Shown one piece after another: positions 1 through 5,866 of a DNA stretch of 5,866 nucleotides; the stretch's first letter is position 1; each line of letters opens with the position of its first letter. Location of the stretch: NCBI GenBank assembly GCA_008933045.1, contig WBXJ01000182.1:1-5866 (forward strand), read 5' to 3'. The position numbers and the translations under genes were made by a program. The DNA is from Verrucomicrobiota bacterium. GTDB taxonomy: Bacteria; Verrucomicrobiota; Verrucomicrobiia; Limisphaerales; SXQI01. The notes under the pieces are model-generated. The model was not told where the DNA came from, did no database searches, and saw nothing but the letters and a program-made list of their open reading frames with translations.

Positions 1-1
1 A

Positions 2-634
2 GGGGATCATTTTGAAGCCAAACCGCTGCCGACCGAGGCCCAACTGGCTCCCGCTTTCGGCCTTACGACAGGTGATTTTGATGGCGATGGATTTTCAGAT
101 ATATTCGTCGCTCAGAATTTTTTTGCAGGTCACAGCCAAGCCTCCCGAAATGATGCAGGTCGTGGACAATGGTTCCGTGGTAATGGTCAGGGCCAGTTTA
201 CGCCGGTGGATGGTGCAACCAGTGGAATCAAGATTTATGGAGAACAACGTAGCGCAGCGGCAAGTGATTACGACCACGACGGACGATTGGATCTCGCCGT
301 GACCCAACATGCGGGAGCGACGACACTTTGGCATAACCTTGGTGCGAAGCCGGGCCTACGAGTGAGGCTTTCGGGATCAGGGGACAACCCGCATGGGATT
401 GGAGCTTGGGTGCGACCTTGGTTCAGTGCCACCCCAGGCCCAGCGCAAGAAATCCGTACGGGAAGCGGATTCCTCAGCGCGGACAGCCCAGTCCTAATTC
501 TGGGGGGTGCAGACCAGATTCGGGCTGTAGAAGTCCAATGGCCGAGTGGAGGGAACCGGCGCAAATACGAAATCCCAATTCAGTCCCGCAGTGTTGTTCT
601 GCATCCGAATGGGACTGTCGAAACGGGTGATTAA
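2..634 (+). CDS. FG-GAP/VCBS repeat protein with C-terminal ASPIC/UnbV domain, 5'-partial
   Basis: Only the last 210 codons are present; the frame is open to the left edge, so the start and any signal peptide lie outside the window. Numbering from the first whole codon, two calcium-binding FG-GAP/VCBS loops are visible: D25-F-D27-G-D29-G...D33 and D89-Y-D91-H-D93-G...D97, about 64 residues apart as expected for successive beta-propeller blades. After the second blade comes an ASPIC/UnbV domain (about residues 114-205) with the family landmarks GIGAWV (132-137), GSGFLSADSP (154-163), a GGADQIRAVEVQWPSG segment (168-183) and a C-terminal strand. The family (CRTAC1-like) comprises large secreted proteins, usually 500-1100 residues, probably acting in adhesion or ligand binding outside the cytoplasm; no enzymatic activity is established. 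An unusual point is W140 where an R/V-rich strand is usual. The gene is convergent with the TPR gene and its TAA overlaps that gene's stop. The family call is strong; the biological role is unknown. Confidence 0.88.
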   Translation, partial: GDHFEAKPLPTEAQLAPAFGLTTGDFDGDGFSDIFVAQNFFAGHSQASRNDAGRGQWFRGNGQGQFTPVDGATSGIKIYGEQRSAAASDYDHDGRLDLAVTQHAGATTLWHNLGAKPGLRVRLSGSGDNPHGIGAWVRPWFSATPGPAQEIRTGSGFLSADSPVLILGGADQIRAVEVQWPSGGNRRKYEIPIQSRSVVLHPNGTVETGD

Positions 635-1431
635 CGACCAGATTTGACGGTTGCCCGCGCCATCGCTTGCAACGCAGGTTGGTAGGCAGGGTTGATTCTC
701 AAAACGGTTTTAAGCTCTCGAACTGCTTCCACGTGACGATTCTGCGCGATGTAGGCGTTAGCCAAATTAACTCGTGCGTTGAGGTGATCCCGTTGAAGCT
801 CGATGGCTTTTGAAAACCGAAGCACTGCTTCTGAAATCTTTCCCTGCCGAGCCAACGCTGATCCGAAATTGTTTTGCGCATTAGCATTGTCGGGATGAGT
901 TGAGATGACATGTTGGAAATGCGTGATGGCCTCCTCGATTTTACCTTCGGCGAGCAACAGATTGCCGAGGTTATTATGGACCTCAGCATAATCGGGAACG
1001 ATTTCAAGTGCCTTCTCGTAGTGCTTTTTTGCTTCGGCTACCTGACCACTGCGGGCTAAGGCAATTCCGAGATTAAAATGTGCGTCCTCGTCGTCCGAGT
1101 TGAGTTTGAGGGCTTCGGCATATTTTGCCGCCGCCGCCGCATTCTTCCCAGCAGTGAGGAGGTCGGTGCCTTCCTTGATCAAGTTTAACCGAGCATCCTC
1201 CGGCGTTGTATTAGAGGTAGTGGGTTGATTCGAGCTCACCAGTGGGCTCACCACTTCGTATACTGCAGGAGAATTCGTCACGATTACCCCCACCGGACTT
1301 CGGGTAAAGGTCCCGCGATGAAACAGCCATCCGAAAAACAGGAGATCCAACGCGAGAAAAATCCAAATCGACCAAGGCAACAGTTTTAACGAAAGCGAAC
1401 TTTTTTGCTTCACTTTTTTATCTTTCAACAT
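631..1431 (-). CDS. Membrane-anchored TPR (tetratricopeptide repeat) protein
   Basis: This is a 266-residue protein read from the ATG at 1431. A lysine-rich N-terminus (residues 3-16) precedes one hydrophobic segment (about 17-36, LLPWSIWIFLALDLLFFGWL), a type II signal-anchor arrangement that would leave the rest outside the cytoplasm. Residues 40-79 are a Ser/Thr/Pro-rich linker. Five TPR units in 34-residue register follow at about 80-113, 114-147, 148-181, 182-215 and 216-249, with a half repeat or capping helix at 250-266; repeats 2 and 3 are closest to consensus (for example FNLGIALARSGQVAEAKKHY). The role is probably a protein-protein interaction scaffold; no partner can be named. A TTG at 1473 would add 14 residues (MRLLKRLLSTKVGL), but no ribosome binding site precedes it, while AAGG lies 8 nt before the ATG, so I prefer the ATG. 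The gene is less GC-rich than the plus-strand genes to its right. Its stop lies in the TTAA shared with the ASPIC/UnbV gene. Confidence 0.87.
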   Translation of the reverse strand: MLKDKKVKQKSSLSLKLLPWSIWIFLALDLLFFGWLFHRGTFTRSPVGVIVTNSPAVYEVVSPLVSSNQPTTSNTTPEDARLNLIKEGTDLLTAGKNAAAAAKYAEALKLNSDDEDAHFNLGIALARSGQVAEAKKHYEKALEIVPDYAEVHNNLGNLLLAEGKIEEAITHFQHVISTHPDNANAQNNFGSALARQGKISEAVLRFSKAIELQRDHLNARVNLANAYIAQNRHVEAVRELKTVLRINPAYQPALQAMARATVKSGR

Positions 1432-1664
1432 CAATCCAACCTTGGTGGAGAGTAAGCGTTTGAGCAACCGCAAAAGGGTCTATGCTGGTAACGAATGCTC
1501 AGAGGAATTTGAACGCCAACGCTTACTTACTAGCTATGAAAGCACCCCACATCTCACCCAAAATATCCTTGCTACACGCCATCCATTTAGAGTCTCTTCT
1601 TCATCAGGGTTGTCACGATGTAGCAAGTTTGCCCGTAGGGAAACGGTCGCACTTTTGGGATTGA
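1432..1664. promoter_or_regulatory. Divergent intergenic region between the TPR gene and the PSCyt1/DUF1592 gene
   Basis: These 233 bp separate two divergently transcribed genes, so promoters for both should lie here. No convincing coding sequence is present. The best sigma70-like match I find for the rightward genes is weak: TTGAAC at 1509-1514 and TAGCTA at 1531-1536, 16 bp apart, about 130 bp before the start codon. No good match was found leftward. Promoter consensus in these phyla may differ, so this assignment is tentative. GGGA at 1657-1660 is the only Shine-Dalgarno-like motif before the ATG at 1665, with a short 4-nt spacing. The region also carries a perfect 10-bp inverted repeat (listed separately). 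No riboswitch, tRNA or terminator-like hairpin with a T-run was seen. Confidence 0.5.
1451..1527. repeat. Perfect 10-bp inverted repeat in the divergent region
   Basis: AGTAAGCGTT at 1451-1460 is exactly the reverse complement of AACGCTTACT at 1518-1527, with 57 bp between the arms. The match does not extend in either direction. The left arm lies 20-29 bp upstream of the preferred TPR start codon; the right arm is about 138 bp upstream of the PSCyt1 start and overlaps the spacer of the weak promoter candidate there. Possible roles are paired operator half-sites bound by a looping or dimeric regulator, or a long stem-loop in the TPR leader RNA. Chance cannot be excluded for a single 10-bp match. 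Confidence 0.4.
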
Positions 1665-4088
1665 ATGACTGTTAAACGACAAAGCGTAGTCTCGATCGCA
1701 ATTTGGATCGGATTGGTTCTGCTTTCGGGGGGCAGTTCATGGGGGGATGTCGTGAACAGCTTTGACAAGGCGGCACTGCCATTCATCGAGACACATTGTC
1801 TCCGTTGCCATGACGAGAAAAAGCAAAAAGGAAACCTCCGACTAGACACATTGGCACGGGATTTCTCAGCACCGCTTGCCGCCTCGCATTGGGCAGATGT
1901 GCTGGAGCGAATTAGCACCCGCGAGATGCCACCGGAAGACGAGCCTCGACCCAAGCCTGAGGAAGCGGCTCGCGTGGCCGAGTGGATTGCTGGTCAACTC
2001 AAGGAAGGCGAAGCAGCGCGACTGGCGAAGCGCGAGCGGGTTACCTTCCACATGTTGACCCGCGAGGAATACGCGAACACAATTCAAGATTTGCTCGGGG
2101 TAAATTTCGATGTAACCGACCCAACCGGGCTGCCGGAGGAGGCGAACTGGCAGGGCTTCGAGCGGATTGGTTCGGTGCTCTCGGTATCGCCGGCGCATGT
2201 GGAGAAATACTTCGCGGCCGCAGAGGCGGTGTTGAACGAAGCTCTGCCGACGGCCGCGCCCGAAAAGTTTTCCAAGCATCGGAATGTCTGGGACCTCCGC
2301 TATCATGGGCAGCGCGAGAAGGCGACGAAACTGGGCCTAGCCGATCAGGCTCGCGTGGAACTTTGGCCTCACGACGGGCTGGATATTGGCACGGATTTCC
2401 CGGTCTCGGGTGACTATCGCATGCGGATCAAAGTCAGCGGCTTGAAGCCACCCAAGGGCCGCGCGCCACACATTTCGGTGTATGCGAAGGGTCTCGACCG
2501 GATGCTGTTCGAGCAGGATGTGGTTACGATGGAGAACCAGCCGGCGACGCTGGATTTCACCTTCCATGTGCCCGCCGGGCATCACGATATCCGCCTCACC
2601 TGCGAGGCAACCGGCCCGTCGAATCTGCCGCGACACGGACGCTACGATGCAGGACGCTTCTTCACCACGATCAAGGATTCCTCCACCGGACGCCAGCCGT
2701 GGCAGTGGAAGCTGACGGACGAAGATGGCGTTCCCATCCGACCCTTTCTCATCCTGGATTTCGTCGAGGTCGAGGGACCACTCCAATCATCCTGGCCCAC
2801 GCCGCTACACCAGAAACTCTTTGCCGGTGCCCCTCAAGACGCGGCGCAGGCACGCCAGATACTGACACGTTTCGCGGAACGCGCGTTTCGCCGTCCGCCG
2901 CGAGAGGCGGAGCTAGTGAGGTTGGTGAGCCTAGTCGAAAACGAGCTTAAGAACGGTGAAAAATTTGAATCAGCAGTCAAGACCGCACTCGTGGCGATCC
3001 TGTGCGCCAAGGATTTTCTCTACCTCGTAGAAGGTTCGGCGGACCAAGCGAATTCCCGGCTCAACGATCGGGAATTAGCCTCACGCCTCTCTTACTTCCT
3101 ATGGAGCACAATGCCTGACGATCGGCTCTTCGGGCTCGCGCGGACAAACGCGCTGCACGAACCGGCGGTCTTGCGTGGCGAAGTCGCTCGGATGCTGCGC
3201 GATCCGAAGGCGGAGCGTTTCACTACGGGCTTTCCGCGACAGTGGCTGCAATTAAAACGTGTCGGTATGTTCCCGCCAGACAAGACCCTTTACCCCGACT
3301 ACGACGCGCATCTGGAGAAGAGCATGATCGCTGAGGGATCGGAGTTTTTCCGCGAAGTGCTCAAGAAGAATCTCAGCGTCCGTGAGTTCCTCGATTCCGA
3401 TTGGACGGTGTTGAACGTGCGGCTTGCCGAGCACTACGGCATCGTCGGGGTGAAGGGTGACGAGTTCGAGCGAGTGGCGTTGCGCGCCGAGGATCATCGG
3501 GGTGGGTTGCTCACTCAAGCTGGCGTCCTCAGCCTCACCTCGGACGGCCAGCGACACAGGCCGGTGCATCGCGGGAAGTGGGTTCTGGAATCCATCTTCA
3601 ACAAGCCACCACCACCGCCACCTGCCAATGTGAAGCCCATTGAACCAACGCCCGCCGGTCAGCCCAAGGCCACACTGCGGATGAAACTTGAAGCGCACAA
3701 GAGCGACGCGAACTGCGCTGCCTGTCATCGTAAAATCGACCCGCTTGGCGTGGCCTTCGACAACTACGACGCCATCGGCCGCTGGCGCACTGAAGAAGTC
3801 GTTCGGGATGGTGCTGGTGCCAATCCTAAGGTGGATGCCAGCGGAGTGCTGCCCGACGGACGCAAGTTTACCGACGGTGCCGAACTAAAGCACCTCCTCA
3901 TCGCAGACACCGACAAATTTGCTGCGGCTCTGGTCGAGAAGCTCGCCACCTACGCGCTTCGCCGCGCGATGACGATTGACGATAGACACACGCTGGCTGC
4001 TATTGCCACCCAGAGTAAGGCCACGGACTATCGGCTCCGTGAGATTGTCGAGGCACTGGTAGTTTCGGATCTCTTTCAGCAACGCTAA
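1665..4088 (+). CDS. Planctomycete-type cytochrome c protein, PSCyt1-DUF1587-DUF1595-DUF1592-DUF1588-DUF1585
   Basis: This 807-residue protein begins with a Sec-type signal peptide: K4/R5, a hydrophobic core at about 8-20, and likely cleavage near residue 27. The PSCyt1 domain (about 30-115) has the haem motif CLRCH (C45, C48, H49) and an MPPE motif whose M88 is a plausible distal ligand. DUF1587 follows at about 127-192 (LTREEYANTIQDLLGV). Residues 205-372 are a beta-rich segment resembling a carbohydrate-binding module by position, ending in a family-typical DFVEVEGPL. Next come DUF1595 (about 398-457), DUF1592 (465-593, with LASRLSYFLWSTMPDDRL and DWTVLNVRLAEHYGI), DUF1588 (610-708, with a proline run and a second haem motif CAACH at C684, C687, H688, then IDPLGVAF) and DUF1585 (720-805). 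Length and domain order are those of intact family members. It should be an exported di-haem protein, electron carrier or oxidoreductase; the substrate is unknown. It heads a co-directional set with the DUF1552 gene 15 bp downstream. The ATG is supported by the signal peptide; the GGGA Shine-Dalgarno is weak. Confidence 0.93.
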   Translation: MTVKRQSVVSIAIWIGLVLLSGGSSWGDVVNSFDKAALPFIETHCLRCHDEKKQKGNLRLDTLARDFSAPLAASHWADVLERISTREMPPEDEPRPKPEEAARVAEWIAGQLKEGEAARLAKRERVTFHMLTREEYANTIQDLLGVNFDVTDPTGLPEEANWQGFERIGSVLSVSPAHVEKYFAAAEAVLNEALPTAAPEKFSKHRNVWDLRYHGQREKATKLGLADQARVELWPHDGLDIGTDFPVSGDYRMRIKVSGLKPPKGRAPHISVYAKGLDRMLFEQDVVTMENQPATLDFTFHVPAGHHDIRLTCEATGPSNLPRHGRYDAGRFFTTIKDSSTGRQPWQWKLTDEDGVPIRPFLILDFVEVEGPLQSSWPTPLHQKLFAGAPQDAAQARQILTRFAERAFRRPPREAELVRLVSLVENELKNGEKFESAVKTALVAILCAKDFLYLVEGSADQANSRLNDRELASRLSYFLWSTMPDDRLFGLARTNALHEPAVLRGEVARMLRDPKAERFTTGFPRQWLQLKRVGMFPPDKTLYPDYDAHLEKSMIAEGSEFFREVLKKNLSVREFLDSDWTVLNVRLAEHYGIVGVKGDEFERVALRAEDHRGGLLTQAGVLSLTSDGQRHRPVHRGKWVLESIFNKPPPPPPANVKPIEPTPAGQPKATLRMKLEAHKSDANCAACHRKIDPLGVAFDNYDAIGRWRTEEVVRDGAGANPKVDASGVLPDGRKFTDGAELKHLLIADTDKFAAALVEKLATYALRRAMTIDDRHTLAAIATQSKATDYRLREIVEALVVSDLFQQR

Positions 4089-4103
4089 AGGTAATACAAA
4101 TCT

Positions 4104-5501
4104 ATGAGCAATATCCTCACCCAACGCTGGCTCATGAACCGCCGCCACTTCCTGCGCGGTGTCGGCGCGACCATCGCCCTGCCGCTACTCAATTGCATGG
4201 TGCCGCTACGCTCCGTTGCGGCTGGCCCGGCCCTGCCGCGTCGCGCCGTCTTCGTCTACGTTCCCAACGGTGTGAACGTCCTGACTTGGCAGATACCCAA
4301 GGCTGGGCGTGATTACGAGTTCAGCGCGCCGATGCGGTCGCTTGAAAAGCATCGTGCGAATATCACGCCGATCAGTGGACTCCATCATCCAGGCGGCCTC
4401 GGGACGGCGCATGTTTGCGGCGACTTGTGGCTCACCGGCGCGAAGTTGAGTCAGGAGGGCGGCGCGTATCGCAATAGCGTTTCGTGCGATCAGTTGATGG
4501 CCGAGGTCACGTCGGTTCACACGCGGATTTCGTCGCTCGAACTTTCACTCGCCAGTGGGACCGGACTGCCTGGCAATGTCATCAACACGCTCTCTTGGTC
4601 GCGCGACGGCGTGCCGCTGCCGGCCGAGGATAACCCGCGCAATATTTTCAACCGCCTTTTTGGTGAGGAATCTGGCGGCGTGGAAGTGCGCCGTCGCCGC
4701 CTCAATCGTCGGCATAGCGTGCTGGACACGGTGCTTAACGATGCGCGTTCCCTGCGCCGAGATCTGGGCGGTGATGACCGCACGAAACTTGACGAATATC
4801 TGACTGCCGTGCGCGAGGTCGAAGTGCGCACAGAGCGGCTTGATTCGTGGTTGAATGTGCCGAAACCAAAACTGGAGCCTTCCGTCACCGGCCACTTCCA
4901 GCGTGATGTCTCCAAGTCGCAGGCCGGCGAGTATTACCGCACCATGTATGACCTCATGGTGCTCGCGTTGCGCACAGACATGACGCGCGTCATTACCTAC
5001 ATGAGCGGCACGGAGGGCAACGGGCTGGCGATTCCGGAGATCGGCATCACCCAGACGCGGCACGAGCTATCGCATCACAACGGTGATCCGGAAGTCATGG
5101 CACGCCTGAGCAAGAGCGACACGTTCATCACGGAGCAATTCTCCTATTTCCTCGATCAACTCACGACCACGCGCGACGGCAACCAGCCGCTGCTGAACAG
5201 CACGATGGTGCTCTTCGGCAGTGGCATGAGTTACGGTCACAGCCACGGCAATGCGAACCTACCCACCGTTCTCGCCGGCGGTAGCGCGCTCGGTTTCAAG
5301 CACGGCCAGCATATCGATTACAACCTGCCAACGATCAAAGCCTACGATCTCGCCAACACCAGCGCGCACTACAGCCTCTGCGGCAAGCCTGTGAACGATA
5401 AGGCGCATCTCAGCAATCTTCTGCTCACGATGCTGCAGAAGATGCAGGTGAACGCGGAGAAATTCGTGGATAGTTTGGGGCCGGTTTCGGAACTGATCTG
5501 A
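4104..5501 (+). CDS. Tat-exported DUF1552 family protein
   Basis: This 465-residue protein carries a clear twin-arginine signal near its N-terminus: N12-R13-R14-H15-F16-L17-R18, then a moderately hydrophobic stretch (19-33) and likely cleavage around A39-A40. The rest matches DUF1552: PRRAVFVYVPNGVN (45-58), SGLHHPGG (91-98), TAHVCGDLWLTGAK (101-114), SCDQLMAE (127-134), a central Arg-rich helical region (195-250), RHELSHHNGD (319-328) and FGSGMSYGHSHGNANLPTVLAGG (371-393, cited for its conserved glycines and histidines). The His/Asp-rich motifs suggest a metal-dependent active site, and the family is often compared with alkaline phosphatase/sulfatase-like folds (as is DUF1501), but no activity is established. 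It starts 15 bp after the DUF1592 stop; AGG at 4089-4091, touching that stop, could serve as ribosome binding site at a long 12-nt spacing, suggesting translational coupling. M11 (position 4134) is an alternative start that would place the RR motif at residues 3-4, as in many family members; I keep the upstream ATG because the Shine-Dalgarno fits it better. Confidence 0.92.
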   Translation: MSNILTQRWLMNRRHFLRGVGATIALPLLNCMVPLRSVAAGPALPRRAVFVYVPNGVNVLTWQIPKAGRDYEFSAPMRSLEKHRANITPISGLHHPGGLGTAHVCGDLWLTGAKLSQEGGAYRNSVSCDQLMAEVTSVHTRISSLELSLASGTGLPGNVINTLSWSRDGVPLPAEDNPRNIFNRLFGEESGGVEVRRRRLNRRHSVLDTVLNDARSLRRDLGGDDRTKLDEYLTAVREVEVRTERLDSWLNVPKPKLEPSVTGHFQRDVSKSQAGEYYRTMYDLMVLALRTDMTRVITYMSGTEGNGLAIPEIGITQTRHELSHHNGDPEVMARLSKSDTFITEQFSYFLDQLTTTRDGNQPLLNSTMVLFGSGMSYGHSHGNANLPTVLAGGSALGFKHGQHIDYNLPTIKAYDLANTSAHYSLCGKPVNDKAHLSNLLLTMLQKMQVNAEKFVDSLGPVSELI

Positions 5502-5515
5502 ATCACGAAATCAGA

Positions 5516-5866
5516 ATGACGAACCATCCGTCCTCAATCCGCCGCCTCGCAATCTTTCCATTCGTCGTGCTGATTTTGTCGTTGGTCCTTGCCCCTGGCG
5601 TCGATCCTAAACCCGCCGTTGCTCAGCTCCAGCCGGGCCAATTCCCGCCCGAGGGATCCGCGATTCATGTCGCCGGCGAATTGATTCAAATGGATCACGT
5701 CAACCGCACCGGCCAGATCCGTCCCGATCGTCGCGACGACCAGCGCACCGACGATTACGACAGGGCGATGCGATTTACGCTGCTGCCTTTCGGAACAATC
5801 CGCTTCCACGGCGCGCCTGCCGAACTGCGCGACATCCCCATCGGCACGCACCTCCACGGGCAGTTC
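5516..5866 (+). CDS. Secreted protein of unknown function, 3'-partial
   Basis: An ATG 14 bp after the DUF1552 stop opens a frame of 117 codons that runs off the right edge without a stop. The N-terminus is a Sec signal peptide: R9-R10, hydrophobic core at about 11-26 (LAIFPFVVLILSLVLA), and a possible AVA-Q cleavage after A36. The mature part shows two denser segments: HVAGELIQMDHVNRTG (51-66) and LLPFGTIRFHGAPAELRDIPIGTHLHG (89-115, cited for its G/H/P positions), separated by a hydrophilic D/R-rich linker (69-86). These look like conserved blocks of a beta-rich domain. I recall similar wording in hypothetical proteins of Planctomycetes/Verrucomicrobia but cannot name a family. No haem motif or lipobox is present in the visible part. 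No clear Shine-Dalgarno precedes the ATG, consistent with coupled translation from the DUF1552 gene. High GC at third codon positions and the signal peptide support it as real. Confidence 0.75.
   Translation, partial: MTNHPSSIRRLAIFPFVVLILSLVLAPGVDPKPAVAQLQPGQFPPEGSAIHVAGELIQMDHVNRTGQIRPDRRDDQRTDDYDRAMRFTLLPFGTIRFHGAPAELRDIPIGTHLHGQF

Noticed and set aside
1431..1473. TTG at 1473 as the TPR gene start (14 extra residues)
   Set aside because: No Shine-Dalgarno precedes it, whereas the ATG at 1431 has AAGG at suitable spacing and gives a standard Lys-rich signal anchor. The extension would also place the left arm of the inverted repeat in coding sequence. It is not fully excluded.
1442..1675. 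77-codon plus-strand frame across the divergent region, overlapping the start of the DUF1592 gene
   Set aside because: It would begin at a TTG without a ribosome binding site, shows no recognisable domain, has a composition that looks random, and lies across a region expected to hold promoters.
3603..3650. Proline-codon run (CCA/CCG repeats) as a microsatellite or assembly artefact
   Set aside because: A proline run at this place, just before the second haem motif, is usual in DUF1588-containing proteins, and the frame continues intact on both sides.
3252..3728. 158-codon minus-strand frame opposite the DUF1592/DUF1588 region
   Set aside because: It is antisense to well-conserved domain motifs on the plus strand, with no start signal or recognisable domain of its own.
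4089..4103. Possible terminator or promoter between the DUF1592 and DUF1552 genes
   Set aside because: The gap is only 15 bp, with no hairpin or -10/-35 pair; it fits an operon junction.
4191..4199. LLNC (residues 28-31) of the DUF1552 protein as a Tat lipoprotein lipobox
   Set aside because: Asn at the -1 position does not fit the lipobox, which needs Gly, Ala or Ser, and a normal signal peptidase I site follows around residues 38-40.
4517..5063. Long minus-strand frames (132 and 172 codons) opposite the DUF1552 gene
   Set aside because: They are antisense shadows of a high-GC gene; the translations are Arg/Ser- or Ala/His-rich without domains, and the plus-strand protein matches DUF1552 across this whole stretch.

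Overview
The window reads as a chromosome segment of a Verrucomicrobiota or Planctomycetota bacterium. This rests on gene content: a 'planctomycete cytochrome c' protein (PSCyt1-DUF1587-DUF1595-DUF1592-DUF1588-DUF1585) followed directly by a Tat-exported DUF1552 protein. That pair is typical of, and greatly expanded in, those phyla. The intermediate GC content and the mix with ASPIC/UnbV and TPR genes make me lean to Verrucomicrobiota, but the sequence does not settle the phylum.

Layout: (1) 2-634, plus strand: the C-terminal part of a secreted FG-GAP/VCBS repeat protein ending in an ASPIC/UnbV domain; its start lies outside the window. (2) 631-1431, minus strand: a membrane-anchored TPR protein, convergent with the first gene; the two stop codons share one TTAA palindrome. 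(3) 1432-1664: a 233-bp divergent intergenic region containing a perfect 10-bp inverted repeat. (4) 1665-4088, plus: the PSCyt1/DUF1592 di-heme-type protein. (5) 4104-5501, plus: the Tat-exported DUF1552 protein. (6) 5516-5866, plus: the first 117 codons of a secreted protein of unrecognised function, open to the window edge.

Genes 4-6 are co-directional, with gaps of 15 and 14 bp and no visible terminator between them, so they look like one transcription unit encoding three exported proteins. One is Sec-exported with two CxxCH haem sites, one is Tat-exported, and one is Sec-exported and unknown. The simplest inference is a periplasmic or cell-surface redox/hydrolytic module of unknown substrate; neither DUF family has a firmly established biochemical role that I know of. 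The TPR and ASPIC/UnbV genes are on the other side of the divergent region and need not belong to the same function.

No tRNA, rRNA, CRISPR array, insertion sequence or phage gene was seen. The most worthwhile items are the DUF1592-DUF1552-unknown cluster, the unlabelled partial gene at the right end, the di-haem geometry, and the inverted repeat in the divergent promoter region.
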